From: Prochilodus magdalenae
Lineage: Eukaryota > Chordata > Actinopteri > Characiformes > Prochilodontidae
Direction: 5' to 3'
Assembly: GCA_024036415.1 (NCBI GenBank)
Contig: JAMWET010005077.1
Coordinates: forward strand, 1,546,001 to 1,610,000
DNA length: 64,000 nt
The notes beneath the pieces are model-generated. The model saw nothing but the letters and a program-made list of their open reading frames with translations. It searched no databases and was not told the origin of the DNA. Both the position numbers and the translations under genes were made by a program. Below are positions 36,501-47,290 of the stretch, one piece after another (the first letter of the stretch is position 1; each line of letters begins with the position of its first letter).

Positions 36501-39500
36501 CAAGTCTGCATAACCAAATGGTAGTGCATGGTTCTTCAGCTTGAGGGATAATTGCTGAGTTAGTGAAATTAGTAGTTCTAGTAGAAGAGCTGTATGCATA
36601 ATTTAAGATTCTTAAACATTCCTGTCTTTAAATTTCTTTCAGATATGTGGTTACGTTCAGCCCCCTTATGGACACAAAAGATGACCCACAAGCCATTATC
36701 ATCTGGGATGTTCTAACCGGTCAGAAGAAAAGAGGTTTTCATTGTGAGAGTTCTGCTCATTGGCCAATCTTCAAGTACGTACTTATGAACAATGTTAAAA
36801 TATGGTATTATTTAGATTTGGGCACATTATAATTTCAATTATATTTTAAGGTGGAGTCCAGATGGGAAATTCTTTGCCAGAATGACTCAGGACACCCTCA
36901 GCATTTACGAAACACCAGTAAGTTCCTTAAAGCAGGTTTTGTTTTGGAGAGGAATTGCTGTTTTACAGAGGCCAATTATACTTTTTGTCAAGATTTTATA
37001 AATAATAAAAAAAAAAAAAGACAGTTTGTTACAGAAGCCAATCCTCCAACATCTTAAACTTGCAGTTACCATAAACTACTTGATTGAAGTCTACAATCAG
37101 TTGTCATGTATTTTACCCAGTGACCAGCCATACACCTGAAATGTAAACATGTAACCAGAATAATGTTAAAAATGTAACTTGGCCAGACAGCTATCAAGTC
37201 TCAAGTTAAGCAACTAAAATGTGGTGAAGTTGTTAAGTATTTTTAATATTGCTCTGATCAATATAGCTCCATGCTGTTTATTAATGAAAGCATTGCTGTT
37301 CCCCAGTTCCCAACACATTAGCCAGCATGAGCTATTATATTATGGATAATATAATGAACCTTTTAATTGTTGAACTGTTAAAAAGCTTATGTCCCAAATT
37401 CAGTCTTAACTGATGTCATGATGACGAAGCATGTAGCATAGGATTTCAGACTTAAGACATTTCTGTAGTACAACCCCAGAACATTTTTTGTCCACAAGAC
37501 CACAAGGATTCTGATTTGGTTTTTATTTTTAGTTATTTCTCCCCTTTAATGTTTCATTAAGCATGTTGTGCTCAACTGTGCTGATTGCTTTACCCCTTTT
37601 AGTCAATGGGACTTTTGGATAAGAAGAGTTTGAAGATAAATGGAATCAAGTAAGTTGAAGTAACATTGTTTCTGCTGCCTAATTGAGCCTAAGCACCATT
37701 TGTTTACATAGAAAACAGGCTATTTCAAATCACCATTCTCATTATGTTCAACGTGTCTACAGGGATTTCTCCTGGTCTCCTGGTGATAACATCATTGCGT
37801 TCTGGGTCCCTGAGGACAAAGATATTCCAGCAAGGGTGACCCTCATGCAGCTTCCATCCAGGAACGAGATCAGAGTGCGTAATCTGTTCAATGTGGTGGA
37901 CTGCAAGCTTCACTGGCAGAAGAATGGCGACTACCTTTGTGTAAAGGTGGACAGGACTCCTAAGGGAACACAGGTAGTTGGCTCATCTTGAATATTTCTA
38001 TTCCTCCGAGCTTTACTGTGTGACAGCTTTTTGGGTGAAAGATGTTTTGACCCAAACTCTACTTCCTTTGCTTCAGGGAATTGTCACAAACTTTGAAATC
38101 TTCAGGATGAGGGAGAAGCAGGTTCCTGTGGATGTGGTTGAGATGAAAGGTGATTGAAGATGGAGCCTACTTATATTTTTGTCTTATATGTCTGCACTGG
38201 TCCAATACTTTATCTTCTTGTTATAGAGGGCATCATTGCCTTTGCTTGGGAACCTAATGGTAGCAGGTTTGCAGTGCTGCATGGCGAATCCCCCAGAATC
38301 AATGCATCCTTTTATCATGTAAAGAGCAATGGCAAAATCGACTTGATCAGTGAGTATCATGCACTTTTCTATATAATTTCATTTAAATGTCACATTTTGG
38401 TCAGCATGATTTCAAAGTACCATAACTTTTTTTTTTTTTTTTTTTTTTTTTTTATTGATTTATTTTTTTCCCTTTTAAGAAATGTTTGACAAACAGCAGG
38501 CAAACAGCATATTCTGGAGCCCTCAAGGCCAGTTCCTCGTCTTGGCTGGATTGAGGAGGTTTGTACCATCAAGATTCTGTTATATAGAAATACATTGTCC
38601 CCACATCCATTCATTCTGTTAATTGTTTTCAGTATGAATGGTGCTCTGGCATTTGTGGATACCTCTGACTGCACCATGATGAACATTGCTGAGCATTACA
38701 TGGCTTCAGATGTGGAGTGGGATCCTACAGGCAGATTTGTGGTGACCTCAGTCTCTTGGTGGAGCCACAAGGTCCTTATAAATCTTTTTGTGTATTTATG
38801 TGACCATTTCCAGTTTTTCAGTTGCTCTCCAGCTCTAAATATAAATGTCTGTTTATCCAGGTGGACAATGCCTACTGGCTGTGGACGTTTCAGGGCCGTC
38901 TTTTACAGAAGAACAACAAAGACCGCTTCTGCCAGCTTCTGTGGAGGCCCCGTCCATCGTCTCTTCTCACTCAGGAGCAGATAAAGGTGATGCAGAAACC
39001 CACACAGACTTTGTTGCGATTATACATTCAGTGCTTAAGTCGGGTGAGCACTCACCTATTATGTTTCTTTTCTGTATTTTACCAGGCCATCAAGAAGGAC
39101 CTGAAGAAGTACTCCAAGATCTTTGAACAGAAAGATCGACTCAGCCAGTCCAAGGCTTCAAAGGTAGGGGCTTAAGATTGTGTTTATAGGGAGCATCATG
39201 TTTTGTCATTTGGATCCTCCATACTTACAAGTCTATGTGGTTTCTAGGAACTGGTCGACAAGAGACGTGCAATGATGGAGGACTATCGCAAGTACCGTGA
39301 GGATGCCATGAAGATGTACCAGGATCAGAGACCACTCCGCCTTGAACTCAGAGGAGGTAGGTTAATTGAAGATCCTTAGTGTCTTCTGAAACCTTTTTTC
39401 CCCCCTCTTTTCTTGCCCACATAATGTTCAGACATTAAATGGATAGGTTATGAAGAGCGAAAGAGTACTAGGATGTCCTTGACATCTTAATGAGCATGTA

Positions 39501-39822
39501 GGTTGGCTCCAGCTTGACTCATAGTCATTCTACCCATTCATTTATTAAATATAGCAAACCTTCCTAGGTAGCGGGGAGATCTTTTAAACAAGGGGACAAA
39601 ATTGGCCCTTTTGTGGCTCAAACAAATCATAATTTTCCAATATGAGAAGCATATTCATTTAGGGCATGTTAGTTAATCCTTATTTGGTTTGTAGTCACCT
39701 TGGTGTGTTTTTGTTTTATAGGTGTGGACACAGATGAACTGGAAAGCAATGTGGATGACTGGGAGGAGGAGACCATTGAGTTTTTCATCAATGAAGAAAT
39801 CATTCCAATCGGCGATCTGTAG
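33525..39822 (+). CDS. eif3b: eif3b, eukaryotic translation initiation factor 3 subunit B
   Basis: A scaffold subunit of the eIF3 complex on the 40S ribosome in the cytoplasm. Coding exons (all GT-AG): 33525-33627, 34611-34803, 35123-35242, 35350-35407, 36082-36210, 36336-36493, 36643-36774, 36851-36917, 37603-37649, 37763-37973, 38077-38149, 38227-38349, 38480-38558, 38633-38771, 38861-38986, 39086-39163, 39248-39356, 39722-39822. They sum to 2046 bp (681 residues plus TAG), with phases consistent throughout. An acidic N-terminus ([13 protein letters not shown]) precedes an RRM at about residues 53-136 (SVIVVDNV and GYIFLEY as the RNP strands). A WD-type beta-propeller follows to about 560, then a charged helical C-terminus ([20 protein letters not shown]) ending [21 protein letters not shown]. 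An in-frame TAA at 33492 limits upstream extension. The ATG at 33543 (GACATGG) has better start context than 33525 and would drop six residues. The gene looks intact. Confidence 0.97.
33628..34610 (+). other. eif3b intron 1 with CTAG-rich duplicated segment
   Basis: A short segment, AGCTAGGTAGCTAGTTAGCC followed by GGCTAAT (34042-34068), recurs in altered form at about 34119-34146. Otherwise no gene or element is recognised. The intron starts GTAGGT and ends TGCAG. Confidence 0.7.
34853..35065 (+). repeat. Dispersed repeat family, copy 3 (in eif3b intron 2)
   Basis: Weaker match to the repeats at 14951 and 17475: GTTGCTGTCCACTGAAAAAC, then a GCGGCCTTTTACAATGTG block, and finally GAAGATGCTAG. 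More eroded than the other two copies, with the middle rearranged. Confidence 0.4.
35408..36081 (+). other. eif3b intron 4
   Basis: Starts GTGAGT and ends TGTAG. It contains a short (TTTG)n near 35977-35998. No nested gene is seen. Confidence 0.8.
36918..37602 (+). other. eif3b intron 8
   Basis: Starts GTAAGT and ends TTTTAG. It is A/T-rich with a poly(A) run near 37008-37019. No nested gene is seen. Confidence 0.8.
38427..38453 (+). repeat. Poly(T) run in eif3b intron 12
   Basis: An uninterrupted run of about 27 T lies 27 bp upstream of the exon 13 acceptor (exon starts 38480). It may serve as part of the polypyrimidine tract. Its length is likely to vary between individuals and to be error-prone in sequencing. 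Confidence 0.9.
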
Positions 39823-40390
39823 TCCCAATAGCAGGTAATGTCTTTTCAGTACAGGTACACTCCTGATAGCTGTGCCATATAATTTCAGCACAGATTAGTG
39901 AACGCTCATTTTCTTATTCCTCCCACAGAACAGTTTTATTTTTGAGGAGCGTGGTTGCATTGGAGGGAATTAAAATCGGGCATCTCTCTCCAGCGTATTC
40001 CTTGTTAACATCCAGCCAAGTGCCTTTTAATACTGGTTGCTGTGGAAGGAGAATTTCGTGCCACTGTTGGCTGGCATTGCTTTTGCCACCCTATCCAGCT
40101 CTGGGAGCCACCACCCTGCCGCCATCACCCTGACCAGCACTTGGTGGATTTTCCCTCTGGTTCTTGCCTTTTGAGTTGAACGTTTACCTCATCAGAAGGC
40201 CATTACCATGACCCCGCATGCCGTCAAATGTTTTTACATCTCCACGTGGAAGGAAGACATTTTGTGTCTAGAGATTTTCCTTAAGATTAACATGTACTCT
40301 AGCGTGCACTACAGTGGGCTGTATCCTCCTCCATACAGATTACCTGATATTAAATGCACAACAAGGTAATAAAGTGTAAAACAAATTTAA
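39823..40390 (+). other. eif3b 3'UTR with an intron
   Basis: The last coding exon continues 12 bases past the stop to 39834, where CAG|GTAATG makes a donor. A matching acceptor (TCCCACAG) ends at 39928 and the final non-coding exon runs from 39929 to about 40390. This gives 19 exons in total, the number I recall for the human gene. The junction lies only 12 nt after the stop, too close to trigger nonsense-mediated decay under the usual 50-55 nt rule. The open frame at 39942-40133 is UTR. Confidence 0.75.
40368..40373 (+). terminator. eif3b poly(A) signal
   Basis: AATAAA in AAGGTAATAAAGTGTAAAAC is followed by a TGTGGTGTTTGTGTTTTTGG-type GU-rich region, a strong poly(A) site about 550 bases after the stop codon. 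Confidence 0.85.
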
Positions 40391-40399
40391 CCCTTGTCA

Positions 40400-41184
40400 C
40401 ATGTGGTGTTTGTGTTTTTGGTTTTTTTGTTTTATTTTGTTTTTTTAAAAATAAATGCTGGTGTCTGAAGCTGGCTACTTATTCCATTAAATTTTGTTAA
40501 TGGCACCAGTAAGTCATAGACTTGACTTTCTGATCAGGCTGTGGATGTGATTAGAGATGTCTGGCATTATTAGGCCTTTATTTAATTTTATGGTGGAAGT
40601 TGACAGAGCACTTGTCCTGTGCCTTCCATTTTTTAGTCGCACATGCACCCCCAGCTGTCAAAGTCTGTAGTGTATCGCTGTGAAACATGTTTGTTTTTCT
40701 TTCTTGGTGATCAGAGCCAAATTAGGAAGTACTCGTTTTGGCTTTGTGTCCGTGGCTTTTAATATATTCTCAATTTGGCGTATCATTCTAACCTTGGTTT
40801 GTTTAAAACCCCACCAGCTAGATAGCAGTTTTAAAATCTGTCTTCAGCTAATGGACGCTTGGATTTCTAAAATTTAAGACATACTGCAAGTGTTGTCATT
40901 AGTAACCTGTCCATATGGGTGTTTTTTTAACCCTATGACATAGAAATGACAAATTCTAAGATATCGACTTAGTATTGCAATATATAGTGATATAAAAGTA
41001 TCCTGTATCAAGGTATGTTATTGTATTGCCAGGTTCTTCCCAAGAATGATGAGGTTAATGATGCTTTGTTTAATCGTGTGTGGTAGTGACAGATTTTAAT
41101 TTTTGTTCACTACTTCTGTAGTTATGGTACCTCAATCTAAATTTGTAGAAGTGTTTTGCACGTTTCTTTATTTTGACTATTCGC

Positions 41185-41222
<38 letters not shown>

Positions 41223-42235
41223 TGGAATGCTAAAAAAAATAAATGTAAAGCATACCAGTTAGTGGGGGTGTATGGATAAGGTTGGATGTGTTGCTGTTCC
41301 ACCACACATCACAAAACCCTTGTGCAAATTCCCCTAGCTTAACGCACATACAAATGCACAACATTAAAGCTCCTCAGAAATGCTAAAAGATGCTAATCTA
41401 ATGTGAATATTTTCTATGGTACAAAATATGACTACATTTGTCCCACACTAATAACAGTGAAAAGATAGTATATTTATAAAATAGTATAACTAGTTCACAA
41501 CAAAAGGCTGTATGTTAGTGATTTTACTCTGCATAGCATAGTGCTTAATAAAAGACTTGGCTGGGATAGCATCAGTGTAATGCATGGCCTCTTGTAGTTT
41601 TTGCATTATTTTGTGGCACTATGGATTTTTCCTGAGCTGCATGTGGTTAATAACTGTGGAGCTCCATCTCCATATTTTTACCATTTTACTTTAGTGATTA
41701 GATAGGTGGAAATGCAGTGTGTCTTGTGCCACACTCGACATTCCTCACACAGTTTCATGTCTCTCCTCAAAATTACCAACTAATTCATATGAACACTCAT
41801 GAAGTTGGTTACTACTGCCAAACACCACCATCTCAGCTGCTGCTTAGGTTTTAATGATGCTAACACTGGACCAGCCCACTAGCTAGTGAAGCACTGCTGG
41901 GCCTATGTGTTCTAGATCACTGGGGGTTCACTCCTCCAAGCTAAACACTAAGCATTTTTATATCGAGTACAACCAGGTAAACGCTTTGACAGTGCTGCAC
42001 CTCCGGTTACCATTACATCCCTATTTACCCGCTTGACTATGATGCCTGTGTATATCTCTGTGCTCCCAATGGGTTATCCCAGTCATTGTGCATCGGCTCT
42101 TCTTGTGTGTATGTATATGTACATACATACTTTTTGTCTATTATTAAATGTAGTTTGATGATCTGAAACACTCAAGGGTGTTAGATATGCAAAAATAGTA
42201 GAAGTTGTGCACATATTTTTTCACAGAACTATATA
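40400..42235. other. Intergenic; no gene recognised
   Basis: Contains an (AC)n tract at about 41186-41219. Sequence near 40960-41040 has ATATCGACTTAGTATTGCAA-type motifs reminiscent of decayed DNA-repeat ends. No coding region is supported. Confidence 0.5.
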
Positions 42236-43599
42236 CACTGCTCAGAAAAATAAAGGGAACACTTTGAAAACACATCAGATCTCAATGTGAAAAAAATCAT
42301 GCAGAACATCTTTCCTTGGGTAATGTGCTAGGAACGAAAGGATGCCACATCGTTTGATGGAAATGAAAATGATTACCCTAGAGAGGGTTGAATTCAAAGA
42401 CACCCTGAAAATCAAAGCGAAAAATGATGCAGCAGGCTCGTTCATTTAACCCAAACTCCATTGCAGCAACTCAAAATAGTACTCAGTAGTTTGTTTGGCC
42501 TCCACATGCTCCTAATGAGACGATGGATGGTGTCCTGGGGGATCTCCTCCCAGATCTGGACCAGAGCATCACTGAGCTCCTGGACAGTCTGAAGTGCTAC
42601 CTGGTGGCGTCGGATGGACCAAAACATAATGTCCCAGAGGTGTTCTATTGGATTTAGGTCAGGTGAGCCGGTGGGCCAGTCAATGGTATCAATTCCTTCA
42701 TTCTCCAAGAACTGCCTGCATACTCTCGCCACATGAGGCCGGGCATTATTGTGCACCAGGAGGAACACAGGACCCACTGCACCAGCGTAGGGTCTGACAA
42801 CGGGTCCAAGCATTTCATCCTGATGCCTAATAGCAGTCAGGGTGCCGTTGTCTAGCCTGTAGAAGTCTGTGCGTCCTTCCAGGGATATGCCTCCCCAGAC
42901 CATCACTGACCCACCACCAAACCAGTCATGCTGAATGATGTTGCAGGCGGCATAACATTCTCCACGGCGTCTCCAGAGCCAGGTAAAACCTGCTCTCATC
43001 TGTGAATAGCACAAGGCGCCTGTGGCGGATCTGCCAATTCTGGTGTTCTGTGGCAAATGCCAGTCGAGCTCTACGGTGCTAGCCAGTGAGCACAGGGCCC
43101 ACTACAGGACGTCAGGCCCTCAGGCCGCCCTCATGAAGCCTGTTTCTGATTGTTTGGTCAGACACATTCACAGCAGTAGGGCTCTGGCAGTGCTCATCTT
43201 GTTCCTCCTTGCACAAAGGAGCAGATACCTGTCCTGCTGAGGGGTGTTAAGGACCTTCTACAGCCTTGTCCAGCTCTCCTAGAGTAACTGCCTGTCTCCT
43301 GGAATCTCCACCGTACTTTTAAGACTGTGCTGGGAGACACAGCAAACCTTGTGGCAATGGTACATATTGATGTGCCATCCTTCTGTAGTTGGACTACCTG
43401 TGCAACCTCTGTAGGGTCCAGGTGCGGCACCATGGTACTAGTAGTGACGCTGACCCAAGCCAACTGCAAAACTAGTGAAGAACTGAACATTAACGGCCCT
43501 CCCTACTACTTAACTGACAGGATCAATATCCCTGAAGTTGAACTGAGTTGATGCTATACTCTGATTAAAAAGTGCTCCCTTTATTTTTTTTGAGGGGTT
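42236..43599 (-). mobile_element. Near full-length Tc1-like transposon, inactive
   Basis: About 1.36 kb, with terminal inverted repeats sharing AAAATAAAGGG(A/G)(A/G)CACTTT: left CACTGCTCAGAAAAATAAAG and right the inverse ending near 43599. TA dinucleotides flank both ends. The minus strand encodes a Tc1-type transposase across two main frames (43490-43194 and 43056-42442). The right boundary is uncertain by a few bases because the terminal TA-rich sequence offers more than one TA. Confidence 0.88.
42442..43490 (-). pseudogene. Tc1-like DDE transposase pseudogene
   Basis: The N-terminal part (43490-43194) has MVPHLDPTEVAQVVQLQKDG and a helix-turn-helix-like TIATRFAVSPSTVLKVRWRF. The catalytic part (43056-42442) has IIQHDWFGGGSVMVWGGISL, VHNNARPHVARVC, and DWPTGSPDLNPIEHLWD with the final Glu. 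The first Asp motif (LFTDESRFYL) is present in the DNA near 43000 but in another frame, so a frameshift separates it. The second Asp position, normally HDNARPH, reads HNNARPH, so the catalytic Asp is replaced by Asn. Both defects predict no transposition activity. The element itself remains fairly complete, so it is a younger relic than the other Tc1 fossils here. Confidence 0.88.
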
Positions 43600-45164
43600 T
43601 ATTTATTGTAGCTTTGCTGAGAGGGGCCTACACACATATATATACAGGTAGGAATTAGGACTCATGATAGATTATTGATACTTAAATGAGGGATATAATA
43701 TTACTGCGATAAAAATAATACTGCAATTTGCTGAGCTTTGTGATAACATATGTTGTGATTCATTACTTTTTGTTGAACTACAAATTCTGTCCCCAAGAGA
43801 GAGTGGTGTTTACAAAAAGGACTTTTATAGATTTGTAGTGCTGCCCCCTTTCACAGTGATTTTCCTTGTAAATAATCCTGAATTAATTTTAGATCTTTTT
43901 TGTATGTCCATCTAGAACATCCGACTTAATAGTAGATGTTTATTTCTGCTTATGCACATTTTGAGATAAAGTTTCTGGATATTTGTGTAGTAAATGATGC
44001 TTTGATTAGTAAAATAGGCTCCTGCAATATAAAGGACAATTCATTATCATTGTTTAATTTGTTTAAATATATATGATTTTATATATGATATCAGTGGAGT
44101 TCACTGTCCAGTATACTACACAGTGAAATTAGGCTCATAACACAGTGATAAATTCTAAATTTATTATCCTAGAGAAAATGGTGCCACAAAAAACTGAACA
44201 TGTATTTCAGATCTTATTTCTGTCTGGGCTAGAGTATAAAATGTATGTAGTCACCCGTGACTAAAACTACTATCTTCTAGCATGTATATAATACCCCTAT
44301 GAGCACACCAAAACAGCAGCAATTTGATTTGGCATAGAATGGGCAAGTTTCTGGATGTAGGCCACATCACGGTTAAGCCACTCTTCCATCAAAGTATTGG
44401 GCAGTTGGGTGGATGCCTTCCCTGGGACAATTCTGAGGAGAATTTCCTTTACACAAAGGTTTTGGCATGCCCAAATGCACTCACTCCTTTTAGTCATTCA
44501 CACTTGCTCTGCAAACCATTTCCCACAAATCGAATGGGTCATTCACTGCACTGTACCACCTCTTCTACTTATAGCCCCATCATCCTCGTGCAAAGCCATC
44601 TGCAGGAGCCTAAAGTTACTCCGACCTTCCACATGCAGGGTGACTGATTTCTAGTCTGACTTTTTCCATCAGTGACCTTGATAGTTTCAACCTATTGGTT
44701 ATGGTAGATATAAGTCTAAGCGATTTTTTAAAACAGTTTTATAATTATTTACTATTTTTAGCTATTCATGTAGATGTGGAGGTTCCATTTAGTAAACATA
44801 TAAAAAGTTCAGTACCTGCTTTGTGTTATGTTAGGGATAATAAATATGCTAATTGTTCAAAAACTTACATTTTATGCACCTCAGTCCAAATGACCAGTGT
44901 AGGCCACTAAAATTGGTTCCTGGTAACCAAACAAACAGAAAAACACTTATTAGAATGTGTTATTCAGCACATAGCATAAAACACTTGTTTATTGGTCCAG
45001 CGTATCCCCAGAAGATGTTGTCAATCGACAGCATACAGGATCAGAAATGTGAAATAACATTGATAATAATTATTACTGAGAAAGGTGTGTGTTTTTTTCC
45101 ACATTGGGGTTAAATAACTGAATGGAATGAAAAAGGAACCGCACGCTTGGGGAGTGGAGGTTGG
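43600..45164. other. Intergenic, with a possible Tc1-like fossil end
   Basis: At 44297-44497 the minus strand reads LMEEWLNRDVAYIQKLAHSM and PNQIAAVL, resembling the C-terminal end of Tc1-like transposases (EEW...IPxxxIxxLIxSMP...AVI). No upstream part of such a transposase was found. Other sequence is unrecognised. The homology of the chst12 duplication begins abruptly at about 45165. Confidence 0.4.
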
Positions 45165-45331
45165 CAGATCTCCCCCTGTGGGGTTTTAGCGGACTCCGAC
45201 GAACATCCTCAAATCTCGCGATGTCTCGTCTCCTTCATCGCTCGTGCACTGGATGTGAACGCGTGCGCGCACATCCTTCCACAGCGGAGGCCGTCTGTTT
45301 GAAGAGAGGAGAACAGCAGAGAAGTGCTGAG
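45165..45331 (+). promoter_or_regulatory. chst12 copy A core promoter and non-coding exon 1
   Basis: CpG-containing sequence is nearly identical to 58744-58914. It includes TCTCGCGAT at 45214-45222, close to the TCTCGCGAGA core-promoter motif found at TATA-less vertebrate promoters. It ends in a consensus donor, GCTGAG|GTGAGC, after 45331, implying a 5'UTR exon spliced to an acceptor ending at 47201. The start site is not determined. The predicted 80-residue frame here has no domain and is not called. Confidence 0.65.
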
Positions 45332-46954
45332 GTGAGCCGAGCTAGTCCTTACTGCCATGTTTACAGTTATATTTCTACCGTTAACGTGCAGCTACGCTCA
45401 TAAACATTAAAAATCTTCTAGTAAAATAAGCTACTTATTGTGCGTGTGCGGTTGAAAGGAGCAACTGTTTCTCCTCGTTCTGCGGGGAGTAACGGCCAAC
45501 GGGGAAAAAGTGTTTCTGAGACGTGTTAGCAGTTGCTCAGTATTTCATCGACTCCGCTGTGTTTGGATAAAGAGGATATGACTGTCCACGTAGTCCGCTG
45601 TACGGATACTCAAACGGTGTCGAAACGGTTTAAGGTTAACGGTAGTTTTCTCGAATAAGCCCGACCCAGGCTAGCTGTCTCAGCTCAGTGAGAGACCGAG
45701 ACCGTGTCAAAGAGCCACTTTGTGTTCGGCAGAATTAAAGCGGCAGCGTTTCACATGGAGAATAAACAGAGTGTAGCAGCAGCAGCCATAGCGCCCAGCA
45801 TTCAGATGATGTCTACTATAGGGCTCAGTGAGGAACCGGCTGTAATCAGATTTCATTGAGCCACAGAATAGCTAGAAAAGCGGAAATAGCCAGCATGATA
45901 CGCTTTGTGTCGTTAACATCGTGTTCATCTATAAATCTTTCTGTTCTGGTTTGGGAACAGAGCTTCTCCTAGTTTGCTGTGATGTTAGAGTGACCGAGAA
46001 GTGACCCAGAACTGCACGTTAAATTTAGAGCACTGGTGCTGTGCACCTCCCATATATAGTTATTAAGCTACAGCTTCCAGTATTCCACAGTCTTTCCTAA
46101 GATGTCTCTAAACCAGGGCTATTAGCACTTTTCCTTGGTGTGTTAACAAAGTACAGGCTATAGACAACTGGCTGTATTAGATATATAAGATCTAAAAATC
46201 ACTAACGCTGTTAAATCAGTGCACTGACTCCGCCAGTACACAAACATTCATTATACAAACACAGACTGGCTTTCATGACTGCAAGTTTCATTACGCCCTG
46301 CTCACAGCACAGAGTACACATTTTCTGATGAAATCTGCTGAATTATGTGGAAAAAGGAATAATTTTTACAGCAAAAATTGCAGTTTCAAGGAATGCAATT
46401 CAGATAGCATAAGCTTTTTTTATTATTTTTATTTATTTATTTATTTTTTTTAAACAGCAGCCCACATTATCAATGTCTATGTTGCCTCAACAAATTTAAA
46501 AACTGAAAAAAAGTTAAATCTAATAACACGGCACTTGTACCTCACCTGTAGGTAACCTGGTCCATTCAGAAACAATTCATGTGTTGTGGACATGAATACA
46601 ACCATAAAGGTATTTATGTCTGATTGTCGTGTTAACTGGCCTCATAGCATGTGGGTACACTAGTTTCTTGGCCTGGACCTCACTTTATTTGTAGTAATCA
46701 TAATTTAAATTGTAATCTCAAGATTAGTTAGGGGAAAAATGCAGTTAGATATTTTGCCCAAGTCATTCAGCATTGTAAGATCCTTCCTAATGTGAGAAAT
46801 CTCAGGCTTTAGCCTTGTTAAAGTAACACCACCATACCATAAGCTGCCATGTTGGCGCCCATAGCTAAGGGGTTAAATCAGGTTTACTCACAGCTGGCTG
46901 TGATTTTGTATGTTTGACTTGAAATTGTTTCTTCTCTGTTATGAAATGTGTAAG

Positions 46955-46977
46955 TACTATATATAAGTACTATATGT

Positions 46978-47070
<93 letters not shown>

Positions 47071-47088
47071 TATACATATATATAATAT
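46955..47088. repeat. (AT)n microsatellite in chst12 copy A intron 1
   Basis: An AAGTACTATAT-type triple repeat (46951-46988) leads into about 100 bases of (AT)n with one or two interruptions. It lies about 115 bases upstream of the coding exon. It is absent from the equivalent position in copy B. Confidence 0.95.
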
Positions 47089-47201
47089 GCATCCTGGAGA
47101 TAGCTTTATATCCAGTTTGATTTGTCATGAGATACTATGCTTTGAATCAGCATAATAGTGTACTGTATCTTAACTAAACCCTGATTCTTCCCTCTTTCTA
47201 G

Positions 47202-47260
47202 GTATGTATGCATGATAAATCCCATTCAGGTTGTCTTGGTGATATGGAGCTCAGGTGAGA
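47202..47260 (+). promoter_or_regulatory. chst12 copy A 5'UTR with upstream ATGs
   Basis: The coding exon begins at 47202 after a TTTCTAG acceptor. Three ATGs occur within its first 13 bases. 47204 opens a 3-codon frame and 47208 a 16-codon frame stopping at 47258. 47212 opens an 87-codon frame that runs to 47475, past the chst12 start. The last would compete with CHST12 translation if used. Confidence 0.6.
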
Positions 47261-47290
47261 ATGGAACATCCCCTATCCAAACCAGACAAA

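Noticed and set aside
39942..40133. 63-codon frame after eif3b
   Set aside because: It lies in the eif3b 3'UTR final exon and has no protein resemblance.
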